Source: Brenneria populi (GTDB lineage Bacteria > Pseudomonadota > Gammaproteobacteria > Enterobacterales > Enterobacteriaceae). Taken from it: DNA of 64,000 bases. The stretch spans positions 186,001-250,000 of the forward strand of contig NZ_JAYWTM010000007.1 of assembly GCF_036016195.1 (NCBI RefSeq), read 5' to 3'. A model generated the notes under the pieces. The model was given only the letters and a program-made list of their open reading frames with translations. It did no database searches and was not told the DNA's origin. The translations under genes and the position numbers were made by a program. Of this stretch, positions 26,093 through 34,405 are shown piece after piece (within the stretch, counting starts at the first letter, position 1; each line of letters starts with the position of its first letter).

Positions 26093-27251
26093 GGCGCTGG
26101 CCGTCACGGCGTTCGCCATCGGCGTAGCGGAATTTATCGTGGTCGGCGTACTGCCGGCCATCGCCGCAGAGCTCGACGTACCGCTGGCGCGCGCGGGCGG
26201 GCTGGTCGGATGGTACGCGTTGGTATTAGCCATCGGCACGCCGCTGGTGGTGTTGGGGCTGGCGCATTTGCCGCGTAAGCCGGTGCTGTTGGTATTGGTC
26301 GGGGTCTTTCTTATCGGCAACCTGGCGTCGGCCTTTTCCCACAGTTACGCGATGCTGCTGATTGGGCGTAGCGTCACGGCTGTGGCGCACGGCAGCTTTT
26401 TCGCCATCGGCGCGACGATAGCCGCCCGGCTGGCGTCGAAAGGGCAGGCCGGCAGGGCCATTGCGCTGATGTTCGCCGGATTGAACCTGGCGATGGTGAT
26501 TGGCGTGCCGCTGGGAAGTTTTATCGGCAACAGTTTTGGCTGGCGGCTGCCGTTCTTCGCGGTGGCGTTGTTGGCCGGGCTCGCCCTGCTGGCGATCCTG
26601 CTATGGATGCCGCCGCTGGCGCTATCGACCGTCGGACGGGTCAGGGCGCAGCTGGCCGCATTACGCCAGCCGGCGATCCTAGCGATGATGGGCGTCACCG
26701 TGTTGGGCTTCGGCGCCAGCTTCGCCGTCTTCACTTTTATTACCCCGATTCTGGCGGACATTAGCGGCTTTGCGCTTCAAACCACCAGCCTATTGCTGGC
26801 GATCTTCGGCGCGGCGACGCTGGTCGGTAATCTGGCTGGCGGCCGTCTGGCGGCCGGCCTGGGCTGGTCGAAGGCGCTGCGGCTCATGCTGACGGGATTG
26901 CTGTCGGTGCTCGCGGCGCTGGCGTTATTGATGCCCTATAAACTGGCGATGGCGCCGTTGCTGTTCGTCTGGGGAATGCTGGCCTTCGGCATGTCGCCGG
27001 GTTTTCAGGCCGGTATGCTGGATACCGCCGAACGCTGGGCGCCGCGCGCGCTGGACTTCGCCTCGGCGTTGAATATCTCGGCTTTCAATCTGGGGATTAC
27101 GCTTGGCGAAACCTCCGGCAGCATACTGGTGGCGCAGAAGCACATGGCGCAAACGCCCTGGGCGGGATTTGCGCTGGCTTTGCTGGCGCAGCTCCCGTTA
27201 ATGTGGGTATCGCGCCGCCACTCCCATCATATACGTCGGCAAAAAGCATAA
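26091..27251 (+). pseudogene. MFS exporter missing its start and first residues
   Basis: Homology starts abruptly at base 26091 as WALAVTAFAIGVAEFIVVGV, equivalent to residue 10 of a DHA1 exporter such as the one at 3534 (LWALMLSAYGIGTTEF). The rest of the twelve-helix protein, including LPRKPVLLVLVGVFLIGN and the C-terminus, is intact over 386 residues. There is no ATG or ribosome-binding site upstream because sequence runs directly into the truncated divergent LysR. A GTG at 26139 could start a shortened product lacking most of helix 1. Confidence 0.8.
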
Positions 27252-27315
27252 TTGCATCTCCGCGATATAAATGGGTAGTATTGACCTAAACTATGCTTAA
27301 CTTTCTTTTTAAGAC

Positions 27316-28302
27316 ATGCGCTCATTTTTAATTATCGTCCCCGACGGGGGCATGCTGTTCGAAGCCGTGGGCATCGCCGACATTCTGATGCAGGCCAACC
27401 GCCTGCAGCCGGCGGATGCCGATCCGTCGCGCTACCGGCTGACGATCGCCACCACGCAGCCGCACAATGTGGTGCACGGCATGTCGGGGCTGAATCTGCT
27501 GGCCGACCTTCGCCTGTCGGCTCTCGACCCCGAAGTTAAGCGCGACACCATCATGATCACCGGCAGAGGCGTGAGCGAGGAAGAGGGCGCCGGTGTCGCT
27601 GACTGGGTGCGCCGGGCCGCGCCTTACGCCGAACGTGTCGTTTCCATCTGCGGCGGGGCGCTGCTGCTGGCGCAGACGGGGCTGCTTGACGGCCGCCGGG
27701 CCACCACGCACTGGCGGCTGCTGGACACGCTGCAGGAGCGCTTCCCCAGGGTAAAAGTCGAAAGGGGGCCGATTTACGTTCAGGATGGATCGATATGGAC
27801 CTCCGCGGGGGTCAGTTCCGGCTTCGATCTTACCCTGGCGCTGGTGGAGAACGACTACGGTTTCACCCTGGCGCGCGATGTGGCGCAGGATCTCGTTATG
27901 TTTCTGCGCAGGCCCGGCGGGCAGTCCCAGTTCAGCCGTTATCTTCTGAACCAGTCCAAGAGGGCCGGCCCTATTCGCGATCTGCAATCCTGGATACTGG
28001 AAAACCTTGCAGGCGAACTCTCCGTCGACAGGCTGGCCGAGCAGCTTTCCATGAGTCCGCGTAACTTCACGCGGGTGTTTACGCGTGAAGTGGGAACGTC
28101 GCCCGCCAAATATGTGGAAGAGATACGCCTGGATGCGGCCCGGCAGCTTCTGGAGCAGACGATGGAGGGGATTGAGCAGGTCGCGGCGGCCGCCGGATTT
28201 GGCAACGGCCTCAATCTGCGCCGCGTTTTTGAACGCAACCTGCAGCTTACGCCGACGGAATACCGTGAGCGATTCCACGCGCGCCACTTTGGCGTAAATT
28301 GA
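27316..28302 (+). CDS. GlxA-family regulator (DJ-1/PfpI-like domain plus AraC HTH)
   Basis: 328 residues. The N-terminal class I glutamine-amidotransferase-like domain includes the nucleophile-elbow region RVVSICGGALLLAQTGLLDG and RRATTHWRLLDTL. The C-terminal AraC/XylS domain includes LSVDRLAEQLSMSPRNFTR and a second HTH with AAAAGFGNGLNLRRVFERN. Such proteins sense small molecules, for example nitrogenous metabolites, and activate neighbours. A GAPDH gene follows 72 bases downstream on the same strand and may be a target. Confidence 0.9.
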   Translation: MRSFLIIVPDGGMLFEAVGIADILMQANRLQPADADPSRYRLTIATTQPHNVVHGMSGLNLLADLRLSALDPEVKRDTIMITGRGVSEEEGAGVADWVRRAAPYAERVVSICGGALLLAQTGLLDGRRATTHWRLLDTLQERFPRVKVERGPIYVQDGSIWTSAGVSSGFDLTLALVENDYGFTLARDVAQDLVMFLRRPGGQSQFSRYLLNQSKRAGPIRDLQSWILENLAGELSVDRLAEQLSMSPRNFTRVFTREVGTSPAKYVEEIRLDAARQLLEQTMEGIEQVAAAAGFGNGLNLRRVFERNLQLTPTEYRERFHARHFGVN

Positions 28303-28374
28303 TCTTTTTATGTCATTTACGACATCATCGCCTTAACCTAAATTACCTCCATCGGTTAACGAAGGAGGTCTATT

Positions 28375-29385
28375 ATGGTCAACGTAGGTATCAATGGATT
28401 CGGAAGAATCGGGCGCAATGTTTTGCGCGCCGCGTTAGGGAACCGCGATTTTCGCGTTGTGGCGATCAACGACCTAACGGATAGCAAGACCCTGGCCCAT
28501 CTGTTGAAGTACGATTCGCTTTCCGGCGTCCTGCCGGCCAGCGTCGAGGCCGGCGAGGGGCAATTGATTGTCGATGGCGAGCCGGTGCGTATTTTCTCCG
28601 AGCGGGATCCCGGCGCGATCCCGTGGCGCAGCGTCGGCGTCGATATTGTCATTGAAGCGACGGGATTTTTCACCGACAGGGCTCAGGCCGAGGCGCATAT
28701 CACCAAAGGCGGAGCCAAGCGCGTTATCATCTCCGCGCCGGGCAAGGACGACGATATCACCGTGGTGATGGGCGTAAATCATGACAAATACGATCCGGCC
28801 CGTCACAAAGTTATCAGCAACGGCAGCTGCACCACCAATGGCCTGGCGCCGGCGGCGTTCGTTCTGCATCAATCCTTCGGCATTGAACACGGCTTGATGA
28901 ACACCACGCACGCCTATACCAGCAGCCAGGCGCTGCACGATCGGCCGGAAAAAAATCTGCGCGGCGCCAGAGCGGCGGCGCTCTCAATCGTGCCATACTC
29001 CAGCGGCGCGGCTAAAGCGATTGGCAAAGTGATTCCCGAGCTGGATGGGCGTTTGACCGGCTACTCTTTACGCGTTCCGGTGCCGGTGGTTTCCATCGTC
29101 GATTTATCGGTGACGTTGAAGCGCGCGGTGACGGTGGATGAGGTCAACGCCGCTTTTCGTCATGCGGCGGAGTCAGGCGCGTTAAAAGGCATTCTCGGCT
29201 ATAGCGAGGAGCCGCTGGTGTCCAGCGATTACCGGGGCGATCCCCGTTCGTCCATTATCGATGGGCTTTCCACGCTGGTTATTGGCGGCAATATGGTCAA
29301 AATCCTCGCGTGGTATGACAACGAATGGGCTTTTTCCAACCGCCTGATCGATCTGGCTCTCCTGCTGGAGAAAAAAGGCCTATGA
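28375..29385 (+). CDS. Type I glyceraldehyde-3-phosphate dehydrogenase paralogue
   Basis: 336 residues. VGINGFGRIGRNVLR is the NAD-binding motif, and AINDLTD has the Asp that favours NAD. The catalytic cysteine is Cys152 in SNGSCTTNG and the partner histidine is His179 in NTTHAYTSSQ. The usual motif is SNASCTTNCLAP, so the second cysteine four positions on is glycine here. GAAGGAGG precedes ATG 28375. Being next to a GlxA-type regulator and far from glycolytic genes, it is probably an accessory isozyme, possibly stress- or inhibitor-resistant, or specific for another aldose phosphate. Confidence 0.92.
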   Translation: MVNVGINGFGRIGRNVLRAALGNRDFRVVAINDLTDSKTLAHLLKYDSLSGVLPASVEAGEGQLIVDGEPVRIFSERDPGAIPWRSVGVDIVIEATGFFTDRAQAEAHITKGGAKRVIISAPGKDDDITVVMGVNHDKYDPARHKVISNGSCTTNGLAPAAFVLHQSFGIEHGLMNTTHAYTSSQALHDRPEKNLRGARAAALSIVPYSSGAAKAIGKVIPELDGRLTGYSLRVPVPVVSIVDLSVTLKRAVTVDEVNAAFRHAAESGALKGILGYSEEPLVSSDYRGDPRSSIIDGLSTLVIGGNMVKILAWYDNEWAFSNRLIDLALLLEKKGL

Positions 29386-29418
29386 CGACCGCCCGCCATC
29401 AAGAATAACCCCGGGATT

Positions 29419-30450
29419 TCATCCCTGACGCAGCGTATCGCGCCATACCGGAGGCGCCTTAAACAGGCGCCTGCCCGGCACGCGGGGCGTTGATGAGGGA
29501 TGCAGCAACGCGATGATGGCGTCCGCCATCTCCGCCAGCGGCTGGGCGAAGGTGGTGAGCCGATAGCCGACCCAGCCGGCCTGTTCGATGTCGTCGAACC
29601 CGATGATGCAAATGTCTTCCGGAATACGTAAGCCGAACTCGTGGCGCGCCACATCGATAAAGCCGCAGGCGATCAGATCGGTGACGCAAAATACGCCGTC
29701 CGGCCGGTTGTTGTCGGCCAGCAGCTGGCGCGCGGCGGCGGCGCCGGTTTGGTAGCAGGTCGGCCCTGGACGCGCTAACCGGCACTCGCCGCCGGCCTCC
29801 TCGGCGGCGGCGAGAAACTTGGTTTCGCGGACGACCATGCTGGGCGAGCGGGCGACGGAGGAGACAATGGCGATGCGCCGGCAGCCGGCCTGGCTGAGCA
29901 TGCGGTAAGCCTCCGCCATGGTCGAGGTGTAGTCGATTTCAATGTTATCGGCGCCGGCGAACTGCCCCATGCGGTTAATCAATATCACCTGCTGACCGCT
30001 CTGCAGACAGATGTCGATCAGCGAGGTCTGAGGGCGCCCCGACAGAACGATCGTCGCGGCGGCGCGGTAATTCAGCGTCTGGCGCAGCGCCGCGTTTGAG
30101 CTCTCTTCCCCGCCGTCGGTATTGATCACCATCACCGCGCGCTGCGCCTGATGCAGACGCCGGGTTAGCTGATCGAGCAGGCTCGCCTGATAGGGGGCGT
30201 TGAGATTGCCGCCGAGAATACATACCGGACGGCAGGCTTCTTTGGAGAGGCCGCGCGCCAGATGGTTAACGTGATAGTTAAGCGTTGCGGCGGCGGCCAG
30301 CACTTTACGGCGCGTTTCGGCCGATACGCTGCCGCCGGGGGTAAAGGTGCGCGACACCGCCGAACGGGAAACGCCGGCCAAACGCGCCACTTCCGCCGCG
30401 CTGGACATATTTTTCCCCGGCAACCCTTTATTGCTCGAAACTCCGCTCAT
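29419..30450 (-). CDS. LacI/GalR-family transcriptional repressor
   Basis: 343 residues from ATG 30450, chosen because CAGGAGT lies just upstream. SSAAEVARLAGVSRSAVSRT is the LacI HTH, followed by the hinge helix AAATLNYHVNHLARGL. The periplasmic-binding-protein-like sugar domain ends with DICIIGFDDIEQAGWVGYRLTTFAQPL. It is the last gene of the ABC transporter / phosphatase operon and probably controls that operon. A TGCAC-CTAT-GTGCA palindrome upstream of the operon is one candidate site. Confidence 0.93.
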   Translation of the reverse strand: MSGVSSNKGLPGKNMSSAAEVARLAGVSRSAVSRTFTPGGSVSAETRRKVLAAAATLNYHVNHLARGLSKEACRPVCILGGNLNAPYQASLLDQLTRRLHQAQRAVMVINTDGGEESSNAALRQTLNYRAAATIVLSGRPQTSLIDICLQSGQQVILINRMGQFAGADNIEIDYTSTMAEAYRMLSQAGCRRIAIVSSVARSPSMVVRETKFLAAAEEAGGECRLARPGPTCYQTGAAAARQLLADNNRPDGVFCVTDLIACGFIDVARHEFGLRIPEDICIIGFDDIEQAGWVGYRLTTFAQPLAEMADAIIALLHPSSTPRVPGRRLFKAPPVWRDTLRQG

Positions 30451-30516
30451 TCGCACTCCTGTTATTTTCTTGCCGACAAACGGGCCGCTCATCCCGCCCG
30501 CTGATTAGCCGCTTTT

Positions 30517-31986
30517 TTATTGGGCGGCGCCCAGCCCCGCGGCGCGTAACGCCCGCTCCATTCCGATAGCCTGCTGCGCCAGCGCAATCAGTGCCGGCTT
30601 CGGCGTTTCGCTCCACTCGTCCGGGTGCAGCCGGCGTTTATCCCGGATATGGGCGACGGCCGACTCCAGCGTCGGGTAGCTCTCCGGGCATTCCAGATGC
30701 ATAAACACGGCGACTAACGCCACGGAACGGCTGCGCCCGCCGCGACAGTTGACCAGGACATTGCCCCGTTCGCGATTGCGATAAGAGGGTTTATCGGGAA
30801 TCTGCTGCAGTAGGGCGGAGCGCATCAGGTGATAGCCCGCGTGCAGCATGGCCGGCGCGTTGCCGGAACCGTCGACCAATCCGAGTTTGTAGTAGCGGAT
30901 GGGGCCGGCGCCGTGATTAAGCAGATGGGCGTCGATATGCGCTTCCGGCGAGGAGACCCAGTCGATATCGAGGTTAACGGCGCAGTTGATGACCGTTCTG
31001 ATGCCGTACCGCTCCAGCAGCGCCAGATCGCTGACCCCGGCGGAGCCGCCGATATAAATGTCCATCCCCCAGCCGGGGAAGTCGGATGCGATCAGGCTGA
31101 CGGCGGGGCGCGGGTAATGCGGCGTAGCCGACTTGCCGTCGATCCGCCCATCCGCCGGCCGTTGATTAATGGCCGGCGGAGTATCCGCGTCGGCCAGCGG
31201 GATCCCGCTGGCGCGCGCCAGCGCGTGCGCCACGCCCGGCGCGGCGGCTAAAACCGGCAGGCCGTTAAATATGCCTTCGATGCTGGTGGGAATGTCTCCG
31301 GTGCGCCCGCCGGCTTCCCGCACCAGCAGCAATCCGGCCAGACAGTCCCAGGCGTTCATATGCAGTTCGGCGTAGCCGTCGGTGCGGCCTTCCGCCACCC
31401 AGGCCAGCGCCAGCGCGCCGGATGACCCGCGGCGCACGTTCGCGCCCTGGTTTAGTATCGCGCTCATGACATCCAGATAGCGGCGCTGGGTAATGCGGGT
31501 GGACCAGCCAAGTTCGAAGGTGGCGTTACGCGCGTCATCGGTGCGCGCGGTATGCAACGCCTGGCCGTTTTTCCGCGCGTAGCGGCCGCGCCGCGCCATA
31601 TACAGCTCCTGGCTGGCCGGATTATAAATGGCGCCCAGCTCGGTGATGCCCTGGTGGAGGAAGGCGATAGCCACGCAAAAATGTTCGATGCCGCGCGCGA
31701 AATTGGCGGTGCCGTCGATAGGGTCGACCACCCACAGGCAGGCGGTATCGCAGACCTGGCCGCCGGTCTCTTCGCCCAGCAGGGCGTCGTCGGGAAAGAG
31801 ATCGGCGATGGCCCGGCGAATCTGTCGTTCCACCAGGGTATCCGCCTCGGTGAGGAAGTCCTGATGGCCTTTAAGCGAGAATTCGCCCGGCCGGCGGGAA
31901 CGAAAATGGCGCAGCGCGGCGTCGCCGGCGTCGAGAATAATACGTTGTAAAGCAACTTCACGCTGCTCCAGGTTAATTTGCGTCAA
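30517..31986 (-). CDS. Fusion of inositol monophosphatase-like and dual-specificity phosphatase domains
   Basis: 489 residues from TTG 31986, chosen because AGGAG is correctly spaced upstream. Residues about 5-260 form an IMPase domain: DFLTEADTLVE, GEETGG, DPIDGTANFARGI (metal-binding) and WDCLAGLLLVREAGG. After a linker of about 30 residues, residues about 300-480 form a dual-specificity phosphatase-like domain with LVNCRGGRSRS, a C-x5-R active site with Cys414. Both catalytic motifs look intact. The protein lacks a signal peptide, so it acts in the cytoplasm. It lies in an operon with an Fbp/Afu-type importer, which suggests dephosphorylation of an imported phosphorylated polyol or sugar. 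Confidence 0.88.
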   Translation of the reverse strand: MTQINLEQREVALQRIILDAGDAALRHFRSRRPGEFSLKGHQDFLTEADTLVERQIRRAIADLFPDDALLGEETGGQVCDTACLWVVDPIDGTANFARGIEHFCVAIAFLHQGITELGAIYNPASQELYMARRGRYARKNGQALHTARTDDARNATFELGWSTRITQRRYLDVMSAILNQGANVRRGSSGALALAWVAEGRTDGYAELHMNAWDCLAGLLLVREAGGRTGDIPTSIEGIFNGLPVLAAAPGVAHALARASGIPLADADTPPAINQRPADGRIDGKSATPHYPRPAVSLIASDFPGWGMDIYIGGSAGVSDLALLERYGIRTVINCAVNLDIDWVSSPEAHIDAHLLNHGAGPIRYYKLGLVDGSGNAPAMLHAGYHLMRSALLQQIPDKPSYRNRERGNVLVNCRGGRSRSVALVAVFMHLECPESYPTLESAVAHIRDKRRLHPDEWSETPKPALIALAQQAIGMERALRAAGLGAAQ

Positions 31987-32030
31987 GACGTACTCCTGAT
32001 ACGAAAATAATAAACAAGGTGGCAATGGCG

Positions 32031-32146
32031 CGAATGCGGGTCACTTAAGCCGGTTTTTAGGGGAAACACCGGGGAAGGTTCCCGTAGGGACGCCTCACCC
32101 CGGCGGTCGCCCCGCGCATCTCGATACTTAAACGATCGGCATTAGG
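32031..32146. repeat. 116-bp dispersed repeat, copy A
   Basis: It aligns without gaps to 50480-50595 with about nine substitutions (roughly 92% identity). It begins CGAATGCGGGTCACTTAAGC and ends ACGATCGGCATTAGG. Its middle can fold on itself through CCGGGG and CCCCGG arms. Short imperfect end similarity (TTAGGCCGAT versus the complement of ATCGGCATTAG) suggests a MITE-like element. This copy lies inside the ABC-phosphatase operon, between the binding-protein and phosphatase genes. Confidence 0.85.
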
Positions 32147-32157
32147 CAATCGCGCTG

Positions 32158-33261
32158 CTATTTCCGGTAGTTCAGATTCCACAGATCCTGCCAGTCCTGG
32201 CGGCTCTGCCAGTCGGTTTTCGCCGTCGAGGTTTTGTACACCATCAGCTCATCGCGATACTTTTCAATCCCGGAGGCTTCATTCGCCGGCAGTTTTATTT
32301 TTTGATTGGTGGACATCTTACCGTCGACGCCCTGCGGCGCGATGCCTTCATCGGTCAGCAGATAATGCATAAACAGCTTCGCGGCGTTCGGGCTATGGCT
32401 GCCGGCGGCGACCACGCCTAGGCTGGGATAGTTCCAGCCGATAAACGGCTTCATGCCATGGCAGAGGCCCAGCTTCATGCCGTTCTTGTTTTCGCGAAAT
32501 TTCGCCGTGGACACCATGCCGACGAAGTCGCCTTTGCCGTCCGGCGCGCCGATGACTTCGGCGGCGTCGGTGTCGGAATGGGTCAACAGCGGGCTGTTCG
32601 CCGCTAGCGCCTTGACGAATGCGGCCATCGCCGAGCTTTCGTCGGTTTTCAGCGGCTTGCCGAATGCCTGTTGATAGGCATCGCGCACCAATTGATCGTA
32701 GTTGGTGGACATCTGGCTGAACCAGTCGGTGTAGGCCGGTTTGCCGGCCGGATCCTGCATGGCGACTTTGCCGCGCCACTTCGGCTCCGTCAGCTGCCAG
32801 ATATTGGTGATCGGGCAACTGCTGTAATGGGCGGTGTTATAGGCCAGCACATTCGGCGCCAGCACCACCGTCAACGGCTGTTGATAGTGCGCGGGAATAT
32901 CGGCCTTCATCTCTTCCGGCACCCAGCTTTTCACATAGCCTTTGTTCAGCAGCTGCTCGATACCGGCGGGAGCGTCTTCGACGATCGCCACGTCGGCCTT
33001 GACATTGCCCGCCTGCGCTTCGCGGCTGATGATTTCGATAATCTGCGGCGCATCCGCCTTAATGCCCACCGCGTTAACGCCGTATTGCTGACTGAATGCT
33101 TTAGCCTGATGAACGATCTTGCCGGTTGACGCGTAGACGGTGATCGGCGCCTCTTTTTGGGCGGCGGCGATCAGCGCCTGCAGATCGGAGGAGTCCGCCG
33201 CGCGGGCGCCGGTCGCGCAGGTAGCGAGTATCGCCAGGCTGGTTAACAATTTGCGTTTCAT
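32158..33261 (-). CDS. ABC transporter periplasmic substrate-binding protein (family 1)
   Basis: 367 residues. A signal peptide (MKRKLLTSLAILATCATGARA) precedes a mature domain starting ADSSDLQALI. PITVYASTGKIVHQAKAFSQ and NVLAYNTAHYSSCPITNIWQ are typical of the iron(III)/AfuA/2-aminoethylphosphonate binding-protein group. I see no clear iron-binding tyrosine pair, and the neighbouring phosphatase suggests a phosphorylated organic ligand. It is the third gene of the operon, after permease and ATPase. Confidence 0.88.
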   Translation of the reverse strand: MKRKLLTSLAILATCATGARAADSSDLQALIAAAQKEAPITVYASTGKIVHQAKAFSQQYGVNAVGIKADAPQIIEIISREAQAGNVKADVAIVEDAPAGIEQLLNKGYVKSWVPEEMKADIPAHYQQPLTVVLAPNVLAYNTAHYSSCPITNIWQLTEPKWRGKVAMQDPAGKPAYTDWFSQMSTNYDQLVRDAYQQAFGKPLKTDESSAMAAFVKALAANSPLLTHSDTDAAEVIGAPDGKGDFVGMVSTAKFRENKNGMKLGLCHGMKPFIGWNYPSLGVVAAGSHSPNAAKLFMHYLLTDEGIAPQGVDGKMSTNQKIKLPANEASGIEKYRDELMVYKTSTAKTDWQSRQDWQDLWNLNYRK

Positions 33262-33324
33262 AACATTTCCTTGGGTTGCAAGTTTGGGGTGGTGTTGCGT
33301 GAATCGGTGTTTACCGCGCCGTCG

Positions 33325-34404
33325 TTAGCTGACGGAGAGCTCCTGACGCTGCCCCTGCCGGTTGAAAAAATGCAGCGAGTCGGCGGGCAGTTGGCAATGC
33401 ACCTGCTGATTCGCCTGCCAGCGCGGGCGTAATTGCGTGGAGTGAAACAGGCGGTCGCCGTCTCCGACCAGCTCAATCACCCAGCTGCCGCCGGTGGGCA
33501 TGATGTTATCGACGATCATCGGTACGCTATCGCTTTGCGGCTGCGCGCACAGCGCGATCTCTTCGGGACGGATGCCGCAGATATGCGTGGTGTTTTGCAG
33601 GGAAAAACGCCGCTGGATATAGGCCGCCAGCGCGCTGGACGGTTGATTCAGCGGGATCATGTTCAGTTTGGGCGTACCGATGAACTCCGCCACGAAACGG
33701 TTGGCGGGTCTGGCGTAAATCTCGTCCGGCGTTCCCACCTGCTGTAAGTGCCCGGCGCTCATTACCGCGATGGTGGTGGCGAGGGTCATCGCCTCCCACT
33801 GATCGTGGCTGACGAAGACGATGGTGGTGCCGAAGGTTTCATGCAGACGGCGCAGCTCGGCGCGCATCTCCAGGCGCAGGGTGGCGTCGAGGTTGGATAG
33901 GGGCTCGTCGAGCAGCAATACGCCGGGATTGACCGCCAGCATGCGCGCCAGCGCGACGCGCTGCTGCTGGCCGCCCGATAGCTGGGCCGGGTAGCGATCG
34001 GCATATTCGGCGATGCGCAGTTTTTCCATCACATCCTGACAGCGGGCGATGCGCTCTTTGGCCGGGACCTTTTGCAGCCGCAGGCCGAAGTCGACATTCT
34101 GCCCGACCGTCATATGCGGCCACAGGGCGTAGCTCTGGAAAACCAGACCGATGCGGCGCCGTTCCGGCGGAATAAAGGTCGCGCGGGCGACGGAATCCAT
34201 CACCGTATCGCCGATGGCGATTTCGCCGCCGCTGGCGTGTTCAATGCCGGCGATCATGCGCAGAATGGTGGTTTTGCCGCAGCCGGACGGCCCCAGCAGA
34301 CACATGAATTCGCCGTCTTTGACGGTCAGGTTGATGGCGTCCACGGCGGGCTTCGGGCTGCCGGGGTAGGTTTTGCTAAGGTTAGTCAAGGTAATCGCAG
34401 GCAT
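33325..34404 (-). CDS. ABC transporter ATP-binding protein (FbpC/PotA-like)
   Basis: 359 residues. Walker A GPSGCGKTT at residues 38-46, signature LSGGQQQR, Walker B LLLDEPLSNLD, and a C-terminal TOBE-type domain (residues about 280-359) that can regulate transport. Its start lies one base after the permease stop, so translation is coupled. It powers the importer formed with the permease at 34406 and the binding protein at 32158. Confidence 0.95.
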   Translation of the reverse strand: MPAITLTNLSKTYPGSPKPAVDAINLTVKDGEFMCLLGPSGCGKTTILRMIAGIEHASGGEIAIGDTVMDSVARATFIPPERRRIGLVFQSYALWPHMTVGQNVDFGLRLQKVPAKERIARCQDVMEKLRIAEYADRYPAQLSGGQQQRVALARMLAVNPGVLLLDEPLSNLDATLRLEMRAELRRLHETFGTTIVFVSHDQWEAMTLATTIAVMSAGHLQQVGTPDEIYARPANRFVAEFIGTPKLNMIPLNQPSSALAAYIQRRFSLQNTTHICGIRPEEIALCAQPQSDSVPMIVDNIMPTGGSWVIELVGDGDRLFHSTQLRPRWQANQQVHCQLPADSLHFFNRQGQRQELSVS

Positions 34405-34405
34405 A

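Noticed and set aside
25442..26278. Plus-strand open frame of 278 codons over the truncated LysR gene
   Set aside because: Antisense to clear LysR homology; arginine/histidine-rich composition; it exists because the deletion joined two GC-rich frames.
27328..28287. Minus-strand open frame of 319 codons opposite the GlxA-type regulator
   Set aside because: Antisense shadow of a regulator with two recognisable domains; no homology of its own.
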